64,000 nucleotides of DNA from Acidobacteriota bacterium (GTDB lineage Bacteria; Acidobacteriota; Vicinamibacteria; Marinacidobacterales; Marinacidobacteraceae). The notes under the pieces are model-generated. The model saw nothing but the letters and a program-made list of their open reading frames with translations. It was not told the DNA's origin and ran no database searches. Each line of letters begins with the position of its first letter. The stretch's first letter is position 1. A program made the translations under genes and the position numbers. This document shows, in pieces, positions 27,597 to 35,410 of this stretch. The DNA lies in contig VXWI01000038.1 of NCBI GenBank assembly GCA_009835985.1, forward strand, positions 1-64,000, read 5' to 3'.

Positions 27597-27743
27597 GGCG
27601 TTGGGATTCGGTCCGTAGTCTAGGTTGCCGGCGCACATCCTGCCGGATCGCAGCGGACGGTCCCTCTGCTCTTGCGGATTTCCGCCATTCCCGGATACTC
27701 TCGCGATTTGGATGATTCGTTCCCGGCGAGGAGGAACCTCCCC

Positions 27744-28214
27744 ATGAGACACCGTGTTTGCCTCAGCGTCAACGGAAAGGCCGAGGAGTTCGACGTGGAA
27801 CCCCGGCTTCTCCTCTGCCACCTGTTGCGCGCATATGTCGGCCTGACCGGAACGAACATCGGCTGCGACACGTCGCAGTGCGGATCCTGCACCGTGCTGA
27901 TGGACGGCAAGGCGGTGAAGTCCTGCACGGTGCTCGCGGTGCAGGCCGACGGCTGTGAGGTGACGACCATCGAGGGTCTCGCCGGCGCCGACGGACTCCA
28001 CCCGGTACAGCAGTCCTTCTGGGATCACCACGGCCTGCAGTGCGGTTTCTGCACCCCGGGCATGATCATGACCGCGGTGGAGATCCTGGACCGGAATCCC
28101 GACGCCGGCGACGCCGAAGTGCGGCACGGCCTCGAAGGCAACATTTGCCGCTGTACCGGCTACGAGAACATCGTGAAGTCGATCGTGGCCGCCGGCGCCG
28201 GCGGGACGAGCTGA
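27744..28214 (+). CDS. (2Fe-2S)-binding small subunit of Mo hydroxylase (form II cluster)
   Basis: [16 protein letters not shown] and [11 protein letters not shown]...GNICRCTGY. Confidence 0.93.
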   Translation: MRHRVCLSVNGKAEEFDVEPRLLLCHLLRAYVGLTGTNIGCDTSQCGSCTVLMDGKAVKSCTVLAVQADGCEVTTIEGLAGADGLHPVQQSFWDHHGLQCGFCTPGMIMTAVEILDRNPDAGDAEVRHGLEGNICRCTGYENIVKSIVAAGAGGTS

Positions 28215-28257
28215 GCGGAACCCGCACCCTTCAAAGAGGATCGGTAGGAGGAGAGCA

Positions 28258-30618
28258 ATGGGCCGTTACGTAGGCACTTCGGTCAAGCGGGTGGAAGACC
28301 CCCGCTTCATCCAGGGCAAGGGCCGCTACGTCGCCAACATCCAGTTCCCGGACATGGTGTACGTGGCCATCAAGCGCAGTCCCGAGGCGCACGCCCGGAT
28401 CACCAGGATGGACACGTCCGCCGCGGCCGCCATGGACGGGGTCGTGGCCGTGTTCACCGGCCAGGACTTCAAGGACGGCGGGTGCGGCTCGCTCCCCTGC
28501 GGCTGGCTGGTGCCCGACACCAAGGTTCCGGACCGGCCCATCGTCGTGACCGACCGGGTCTGCCACGTCGGGGACTCGGTAGCGGTGGTGGCCGCCCGGA
28601 CTCCCTACATCGCGGCCGATGCCGTCGAGGCGATCGAGGTGGACTACGAGCCTCTCCCGACCGTGGTGGACGCGCGCGGCGCCATGGACGACGGAGCACC
28701 GCTGGTCCATGCCGAGATCGAGGACAACGCCTCCTACCACTGGGCGCTCGGGGACCAGGAGGCCTGCGAGAAGGCGTTCGCCGAGGCGGACGAGGTCGTC
28801 GAGATCGAGCTCGTGAACCAGCGCCTCATCCCCACGGCGATGGAGCCGCGCGCCGCGGCGGCGCAGTGGGATGCGGCTTCCGAGGAGATGACGGTCTGGA
28901 CCACCAGCCAGAACCCGCACCCGATCCGGCTGCTGCTCTCCGCCTTCACGCTCGGGATTCCCGAGAGCAAGCTGCGGGTGATTTCCCCCGACGTGGGCGG
29001 CGGCTTCGGCAGCAAGATCTTCCACTACCCCGAGGAAGTCATCGTGCCGTGGGTGGCGCGCCAGGTCGGACGGCCTGCCCGCTGGGTGGCCACGCGCACC
29101 GAGAGCCAGATGACCGATTCCCAGGGGCGCGACCACGTCACCGTCGCCAGGCTCGCCATGACCAGCGACGGCACCTTCACCGGGCTCGACGTGGAGACTT
29201 GGGCGAACCAGGGGGCCTACCTCTCGACTTTCGCCCCGCTCATCCCCACGGCGCTCTACATCACGCTGCTCTCGGGGAACTACAAGATGCCCGGAGTGTT
29301 CGGCAAGGTGCACGGCACGCTCACGAACACGGTGCCGGTGGACGCCTACCGGGGCGCCGGCAGGCCGGAGGCGGCCTACCTCGTCGAACGCCTCGTGGAC
29401 CTGGCCGCCACCCGGCTGGGCCGGGATCCGCTCGACCTGCGGCGCCAGAACGCGATTCCCAAGGAGGACTTCCCCTACCAGACCCCCGTCGCGTTCCTCT
29501 ACGACAGCGGCGACTACGACCGGCTGATGGCGACCGCCGCCGATCGCGCCGACTACGCCGGCATGCGCGCCGCGCAGGCCGAGGCGCGCGGCGAGGGCAA
29601 GCTGCGCGGCGTCGGGGTCGTGTGCTGCATCGAAGCCAGCGGCCCGGCCCCTTCAGCGGTCGCCGGCTCGCTCGGCTCGGCGGTGGGCTTTTGGGAGAGC
29701 GGAGAGATTCGCGTCCATCCCACCGGGCAGGTGAGCGTCTTCACCGGGTCCCACTCGCACGGCCAGGGGCACGAGACCACTCTCGCTCAGGTGGCTGCCG
29801 ACGAGCTCGGCGTGCCGATCGAAAGCGTGGAAGTCGTTCACGGCGACACGGGACGCATCAACTTCGGCATGGGCACCTACGGGAGCCGGAGCGCCTGCGT
29901 CGGCGGTTCCGCGCTCGTCCGAAGCGCCGAAAAGGTGCGCGCCAAGGTGCTCAAGCTCGGGGCCCACCTGCTCGAGGCGGCGGAAGAGGACGTTGTGTAC
30001 GACCGGGAGGCCGGCCGGGTCCACGTAAAGGGCTCTCCGGACCGGGGGAAGGACTTCGGCGAGCTGGCATTCGCGGCGTACACGGCGCACAACATGCCGG
30101 AAGGCATGGAACCCGGGCTCAACGTCGTGAGCTTCTACGATCCGGCGAACTTCACCTTCCCGGCGAGTTCACACATCTGCGAAGTCGATGTCTGCCCCGA
30201 CACGTGGGAGGTGCGGATCCTCCGTTACGTGGCGGTGGACGACGTGGGCAAGGTGATCAACCCGATGATCGTGGAGGGCCAGATCCAGGGCGGCGTCGTC
30301 CAGGGCGTGGGCCAGGCGCTTACCGAGATCGGCTCCTACTCGGACGACGGCCAGCTCCTCTCGGGAACCCTGCTGGAGTACGCGGTGCCGCGGGCCGATC
30401 TCCTTCCGGGGATCGAGGTGGACCGCATCGAGACCCCATCTCCGCACAACCCGCTGGGAGTCAAGGGCGCCGGAGAGATGGGCACCATCGCGGCCACCCC
30501 GGCGGTGGCGAACGCGGTACTCGACGCGTTGGCTCCGTTGGGAGTCAGCCACATTGAGCTTCCGCTCACCCCGGAGAGGATCTGGCGGGCCGTCCAGGCG
30601 GCCGGCAACGGCGCCTGA
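28258..30618 (+). CDS. Xanthine dehydrogenase family molybdopterin-binding (large) subunit, form II CoxL-like
   Basis: VDAYRGAGRPEAAYLVERLVD (form II AYRGAGR); VGGGFGSK, GQGHETTLAQVAADELG, NPLGVKGAGEMG. Confidence 0.93.
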   Translation: MGRYVGTSVKRVEDPRFIQGKGRYVANIQFPDMVYVAIKRSPEAHARITRMDTSAAAAMDGVVAVFTGQDFKDGGCGSLPCGWLVPDTKVPDRPIVVTDRVCHVGDSVAVVAARTPYIAADAVEAIEVDYEPLPTVVDARGAMDDGAPLVHAEIEDNASYHWALGDQEACEKAFAEADEVVEIELVNQRLIPTAMEPRAAAAQWDAASEEMTVWTTSQNPHPIRLLLSAFTLGIPESKLRVISPDVGGGFGSKIFHYPEEVIVPWVARQVGRPARWVATRTESQMTDSQGRDHVTVARLAMTSDGTFTGLDVETWANQGAYLSTFAPLIPTALYITLLSGNYKMPGVFGKVHGTLTNTVPVDAYRGAGRPEAAYLVERLVDLAATRLGRDPLDLRRQNAIPKEDFPYQTPVAFLYDSGDYDRLMATAADRADYAGMRAAQAEARGEGKLRGVGVVCCIEASGPAPSAVAGSLGSAVGFWESGEIRVHPTGQVSVFTGSHSHGQGHETTLAQVAADELGVPIESVEVVHGDTGRINFGMGTYGSRSACVGGSALVRSAEKVRAKVLKLGAHLLEAAEEDVVYDREAGRVHVKGSPDRGKDFGELAFAAYTAHNMPEGMEPGLNVVSFYDPANFTFPASSHICEVDVCPDTWEVRILRYVAVDDVGKVINPMIVEGQIQGGVVQGVGQALTEIGSYSDDGQLLSGTLLEYAVPRADLLPGIEVDRIETPSPHNPLGVKGAGEMGTIAATPAVANAVLDALAPLGVSHIELPLTPERIWRAVQAAGNGA

Positions 30619-30630
30619 GAGGAGATTCCG

Positions 30631-31485
30631 ATGTTTCCAAGCCAATTCGACTACCACCGCGCCGCTTCGGTCGCCGAGGCGGTGGAGCTGCTTTCCTCGC
30701 TTCCGGACGCCAAGCTGGTCGCCGGCGGGCACAGCCTGATTCCGGCGATGAAGCTGCGCGCCGCGCAGCCGGCCGCCCTCGTGGACATCGGGCGGATTCC
30801 CGGGTTGTCCGGCATCTCGGCTGACGGGGACAGCCTCGTCATCGGCGCGCTCGCCACCCACGCCGCGGTAGCCGATTCGGCGGCGGTCCAGGGGGGGTGC
30901 CCGATGCTGGCCGAGACGGCCGCCGCCATCGGGGACATCCAGGTCCGGAACCGGGGGACGATCGGGGGCAGCCTGGCCCACGCCGATCCGGGGGCCGACT
31001 ATCCCGCCGCAATGCTGGCGCTCGGCGCCGAGGTCACCGCGGTGGGAGCCGGCGGCGAGCGGACGATCGCCGCTTCCGACTTCTTCGTGGACATCCTGAC
31101 CACCGCCCTCGCCGACAACGAGGTCATCACCTCGGTCCGGGTTCCCGGCGCCGCCGGCAGCGCCTACCTGAAGCACCGCCATCCGGCCTCCAGCTACGCC
31201 GTGGTGGGCGTGGCCGCCTGCGTCGGGATGGACGGCGGCAACGTCGCGAGCTGCTCGATCGGCATCAACGGGGTCACCGGCAAGGCGGTGACCGCCGACG
31301 CGGCCGCCGCCGCGCTCTGCGGCGGCCCGGCCAGCGCGGACCGGATCGCGGCCGCCGCGGCATACGTCGGGGAAGCCTTCGACGAGCCGCTCGGCGACCT
31401 CTACGCCTCCGGAGAGTTCCGGGCCCATCTCGCCGGCGTCTACACGAAACGCGCGCTTGCTCTCGCGGCCGAACGCGCCGGATAG
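30631..31485 (+). CDS. FAD-binding medium subunit of Mo hydroxylase
   Basis: [56 protein letters not shown]. Confidence 0.92.
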   Translation: MFPSQFDYHRAASVAEAVELLSSLPDAKLVAGGHSLIPAMKLRAAQPAALVDIGRIPGLSGISADGDSLVIGALATHAAVADSAAVQGGCPMLAETAAAIGDIQVRNRGTIGGSLAHADPGADYPAAMLALGAEVTAVGAGGERTIAASDFFVDILTTALADNEVITSVRVPGAAGSAYLKHRHPASSYAVVGVAACVGMDGGNVASCSIGINGVTGKAVTADAAAAALCGGPASADRIAAAAAYVGEAFDEPLGDLYASGEFRAHLAGVYTKRALALAAERAG

Positions 31486-32410
31486 AGCAGCCAGGCGGTT
31501 GTCAGCAACCCAGACGGCGACCCTCGCTTCGGTCCCCGAACTCACCGGGGAACTCGCGGGGCAGGGGTATATCGCCGACGGCGCGCTGGCCACGGCGCTC
31601 TTCCTCGCCCTGCGCCTCGAACGACCCCTCTTCCTCGAGGGCGAGGCGGGCGTCGGGAAGACCGAACTCGCCAAGGTGACGGCGGCGGTTCTCGGTGCGC
31701 CCCTGATCCGGCTCCAGTGCTACGAGGGGCTCGACATCGCCCAGGCAGCCTACGAGTGGAACTACACCCGGCAGATGCTGGCCATCCGCCTGGCCGAGAG
31801 CCGGGGGAGCGCCATGGAACAGCAGGACCTGTTCGGTGCGGACTTCCTCCTGCGCCGCCCCCTGCTGCACGCCATCGAAACCTCGTCGCCGGAAGGCCGT
31901 CCGGTGTTGCTCATCGACGAGGTGGACCGCAGCGACGAGGAGTTCGAGGCTTATCTGCTCGAGGTCCTCTCGGACTTCCAGATCACGATTCCCGAGATCG
32001 GCACCGTTCGCGCGGAGGCGCCGCCGGTCGTCGTCCTGACTTCGAACCGGACCCGGGAAGTCCACGACGCCCTCAAGCGGCGTTGCCTCTACCACTGGAT
32101 TCCCTATCCCAGCTACGAACGCGAACTCGAGATCGTCCGCGAGCGGGTGCCCCAGGCGGCGGCTCGACTGGCGGCGGAGGCCACCCGCTTCGCGCAGGAG
32201 CTGCGCGACCTGGATCTCTTCAAGCGTCCGGGGGTGTCCGAGACCCTGGATTGGACGATGGCGCTGGCCTCGCTGGGGAAGACCGCCCTTGACGAGGCGG
32301 CGGTGGACCGGACGCTGGGAGCGCTTCTCAAGTACCGGGACGACCTCGAGATGGTCCGCGGCGAACGGGCGGGGGCCATCCTCACCCGGCTGACCGCCGG
32401 AGTCTCTTGA
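31457..32410 (+). CDS. coxD: MoxR-type AAA+ ATPase, CoxD-like (start uncertain, TTG 31457 or TTG 31499)
   Basis: EGEAGVGKTELAK Walker A, VLLIDEVDRSDEEFEAYLLEVLSDF Walker B; next to coxE. Confidence 0.88.
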   Translation: MLSRPNAPDRAARRLSATQTATLASVPELTGELAGQGYIADGALATALFLALRLERPLFLEGEAGVGKTELAKVTAAVLGAPLIRLQCYEGLDIAQAAYEWNYTRQMLAIRLAESRGSAMEQQDLFGADFLLRRPLLHAIETSSPEGRPVLLIDEVDRSDEEFEAYLLEVLSDFQITIPEIGTVRAEAPPVVVLTSNRTREVHDALKRRCLYHWIPYPSYERELEIVRERVPQAAARLAAEATRFAQELRDLDLFKRPGVSETLDWTMALASLGKTALDEAAVDRTLGALLKYRDDLEMVRGERAGAILTRLTAGVS

Positions 32411-33663
32411 ACGCCGCGGCCTCGGGCCCCCAACCGGGACGCGGCGCGGCGCTTCCGCCGCTGCTCCAGAACCTCACGCTCTTCGGTCGCCTGCTGCGGG
32501 GGATCGGGCTCCCGGTCTCGACGGCCCGGATGCTCGACCTGGCGCAGGCGCTCCCGCTGATCGAGGTGTTCCGGCGCGAGGAGTTCCATGCCGCCGCGCG
32601 GGCGCTCCTCATCCACCGGCGCGAAGACCTCGAACTCTTCGACGCGGCCTTCGCGCTCTTCTGGGAGACGCCGCCCGAACGCTGGACCCGCACCAGGCTT
32701 CCCGGGATGATGCTCCGGAAGCAGCGCTCCCCGGTCAGGCAGGCAACCTTCCGGCCGGTCGCCCCCGGTACGGATGCCGGCCCGGATCAGCAGCCGCACC
32801 ATCCGTTCGCCCGGCGCACCTGGAGCGACCGCGAGTCCCTCGAGCACCGGGACTTCTCGGACCTTGACGAGGACGAACTGCGGGAGGTCCGCAGCCTGAT
32901 CCGGGATGCCGGATGGAAAGCGGCCCGCCGGCGGGTGGTGCGTTTCCGGCCCGGCGGCAACCGGAACCTGGATCTGCGCCGGACGCTGCGGATGGGGCTC
33001 CGGTCGGGCGGCGAGTGGGTGCGCCTCGAACGGCGGCGCCGCCGGGAGAAACCACGGCCGCTCATCGTGCTCGCCGACGTGAGCGGATCCATGGAGCAGA
33101 CGGCCCGCGTGCTGCTCCATTTCCTCTACGGGCTCTCGCACGGGTCGCCCGGGCGGGTCGAGGCTTTCGTCTTCGCGACCCGGCTCACCCGGATCACCCG
33201 CAAGCTCGCCGACCGGCGGGTGGACCGCGCCCTCCGGGAAGCCTCGGAGGCGGTACGTGACTGGTCGGGCGGGACCCGCATCGGCGAGGCGCTCCACCGG
33301 TTCAACCTGGAATGGGCGCGCCGGCTGCCCACCTCCGCCGCGGTGGTGCTCCTCGTGAGCGACGGCTGGGACCGCGGCGATCCGGCGCTGGTGGCCTCGG
33401 AAATGGAGCGGCTCCGGGGGCTGGCGTGGCGGGTGGTCTGGCTGAACCCGCTGCTGTCCGACGAGGACTACGAGCCACTGACCCGGGGGATGGTCGCGGC
33501 GCTTCCCCACATCCACGACTTCCTTCCGGTGAACAACCTGGCGAGCGTGCGCTCGCTGGCGGAGCACCTCGCGCAGCTGGATCCGGTGGGGCGTTCCGCT
33601 GTCCCGCGTCTCAGGACCTGGCAGCGGGCGCTGGCCGCGGTACCGCCGCCAGCCGCACGATAA
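32407..33663 (+). CDS. coxE: VWA domain protein, CoxE-like
   Basis: PLIVLADVSGSMEQTARVLLHFLYGL, RVEAFVFATRLTRITR; TTGA overlap with the upstream gene. Confidence 0.88.
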   Translation: MNAAASGPQPGRGAALPPLLQNLTLFGRLLRGIGLPVSTARMLDLAQALPLIEVFRREEFHAAARALLIHRREDLELFDAAFALFWETPPERWTRTRLPGMMLRKQRSPVRQATFRPVAPGTDAGPDQQPHHPFARRTWSDRESLEHRDFSDLDEDELREVRSLIRDAGWKAARRRVVRFRPGGNRNLDLRRTLRMGLRSGGEWVRLERRRRREKPRPLIVLADVSGSMEQTARVLLHFLYGLSHGSPGRVEAFVFATRLTRITRKLADRRVDRALREASEAVRDWSGGTRIGEALHRFNLEWARRLPTSAAVVLLVSDGWDRGDPALVASEMERLRGLAWRVVWLNPLLSDEDYEPLTRGMVAALPHIHDFLPVNNLASVRSLAEHLAQLDPVGRSAVPRLRTWQRALAAVPPPAAR

Positions 33664-33677
33664 TCCGCCTCGGCCCA

Positions 33678-34682
33678 ATGCGCGACATCGCTCCCGTTCT
33701 GGATTCCTGGCTCGAAGGGGAGGGCCCCCTCGCGCTGTCCACGGTGGTTCACACCTGGGGTTCGGGACCGAGGCGCCCCGGCGCCCGCATGACAATCGAC
33801 CGTGAAGGCCGGATCGCCGGCTCGGTGAGCGGGGGCTGCGTGGAGTCGAGCGTGGTCGAAGCGGCGCGCGAGGTCATCGGGACCGGGGAGCCGCGCCTCC
33901 TCCGCTTCGCGGTTTCCGACGAACTCGCGTGGGGAGTGGGTCTCGCCTGCGGCGGGTCGCTCACGGTGTTCGTCGAACGGGCCGACCGGGAGTTGCTGGC
34001 TCAGGTCCGCGAGGGGATGAAACGCCGGGACGCGGTGGGACTCGCGGTCGTGACCTCCGGGCCGAACCTCGGTGAGAGCCTGGTCAAGGTCGCCGGGTCG
34101 CCGGGAACCGGGTCCCCGGCGCTGGCCGACGTCGCCGACGCGGCCCTCGCCGCGGGGAAACCGCTGGCGACCGATACGGAACGCGGGTCCGTCTTCTGTG
34201 ACGTCATCCTCCCGTCCGAAACGCTGGTCATCGTGGGCGGCGTCCACATCGCGCAGACGCTCTGCGGTCTCGCGGCCCGGGTCGGCTACCGTCCGGTGAT
34301 CTGCGATCCACGCCCGGTGTTCGCCTCCCCCGAGCGATTTCCCGGGGTGGAGATCGTGAATGAGTGGCCGGAGGAGGGCTTCCAGCGGATCGGCCTCGAC
34401 GCGGGTACCGCGGTCGCCACCCTGACGCACGACCCGAAGCTGGACGACCCGGCGCTCGCGCTGGCTCTCGAGAGTTCCGCCTTCTACGTGGGGGCGCTCG
34501 GCAGCCGCAAGACACACGCGCGGCGCCTCGACCGGCTCAAGGAGCGCGGTGTCTCCGAGGACGCGCTCGCCCGGATCGCGGCGCCCATCGGACTTCCGAT
34601 CGGGGCGCGGACGCCGGACCAGATCGCCCTCGCGGTGATGGCCCAGGTGGTGGCGGCGAGGAACGGCGTTTCGGCGGGATGA
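33678..34682 (+). CDS. XdhC/CoxF-family maturation protein
   Basis: RIAGSVSGGCVESSVVEAAREVI and YVGALGSRKTHARRLDRLKERGV...PIGLPIGARTPDQIALAVMAQVVA. Confidence 0.92.
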   Translation: MRDIAPVLDSWLEGEGPLALSTVVHTWGSGPRRPGARMTIDREGRIAGSVSGGCVESSVVEAAREVIGTGEPRLLRFAVSDELAWGVGLACGGSLTVFVERADRELLAQVREGMKRRDAVGLAVVTSGPNLGESLVKVAGSPGTGSPALADVADAALAAGKPLATDTERGSVFCDVILPSETLVIVGGVHIAQTLCGLAARVGYRPVICDPRPVFASPERFPGVEIVNEWPEEGFQRIGLDAGTAVATLTHDPKLDDPALALALESSAFYVGALGSRKTHARRLDRLKERGVSEDALARIAAPIGLPIGARTPDQIALAVMAQVVAARNGVSAG

Positions 34683-35410
34683 GCCCCGTCCTGGAGCTGG
34701 ACCGGGTCGTTCGACGGTACCCGCAGGCGGACGGGTCGGAACTGACGGTCCTCGACTCCGTCAGCCTGAGCATCGGAAGGGGCGAGACCGTTTCGGTTGC
34801 CGGACGGTCGGGCAGCGGCAAGAGCACGCTGCTCCACGTGGCGGCGGGCATCGAAACCCCCAGCGAGGGGTCGGTTCGTCTCGGGGGGCGTGAGTTGGCC
34901 GGCCTCTCCGATCCGGAGCGCAGCCGGCTGCGCGGCCGGTTCGTGGGGCTCGTGTTCCAGTTCTTCCATCTCGTGCCCTACCTGACGGTGCGGGAGAACG
35001 TGCTGTTGCCGGCGCGCATCGCTCGCGTCCACGAGGCGCCGGCCGAGGACGGGGATCCGGTCGGGGTAGGCGCTGCCGCCGATCGCCTGCTCGCGGCGGT
35101 CGGACTCGAAGGCCGCGCCCGCGAGCCGGCGCGGCGGCTGTCGGGTGGCGAGATGCAGCGGACGGCGATCGCCCGGGCGCTCCTGCTCCGGCCCGCGCTG
35201 CTGCTGGCCGACGAACCGACCGGCAACCTCGATGCGCGTGGCGCCGGAGCCGTGGCGGACCTGCTCTTCCGCCTGGTCCGCGACCGGGACGCCGGGCTGT
35301 TGCTCGCGACCCACGATCCCGAGCTTGCCGCGAGGGCCGGTACCCGGTTGCGGCTGCGCGGAGGGCGGCTCTTCGCTGATGAACTGCCGCCCTCCTCGGG
35401 CGCGCGGTGA
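34679..35410 (+). CDS. ABC transporter ATP-binding protein (LolD/MacB-like)
   Basis: GRSGSGKSTLLHVAAG, LSGGEMQRTAIARALLLRPALLLADEPTGNLD. Confidence 0.94.
   Translation: MSPVLELDRVVRRYPQADGSELTVLDSVSLSIGRGETVSVAGRSGSGKSTLLHVAAGIETPSEGSVRLGGRELAGLSDPERSRLRGRFVGLVFQFFHLVPYLTVRENVLLPARIARVHEAPAEDGDPVGVGAAADRLLAAVGLEGRAREPARRLSGGEMQRTAIARALLLRPALLLADEPTGNLDARGAGAVADLLFRLVRDRDAGLLLATHDPELAARAGTRLRLRGGRLFADELPPSSGAR

Noticed and set aside
28482-30557. 691-aa plus-strand alternative frame in the form II large subunit
   Set aside because: Arg/Gly-rich frame-shadow; the 28258-30618 frame carries all Mo-hydroxylase motifs.
28258-30618. Calling the second large subunit a CO dehydrogenase
   Set aside because: It carries AYRGAGR, not AYRCSFR, so there is no Cu-ligand Cys; kept as form II of unknown substrate.
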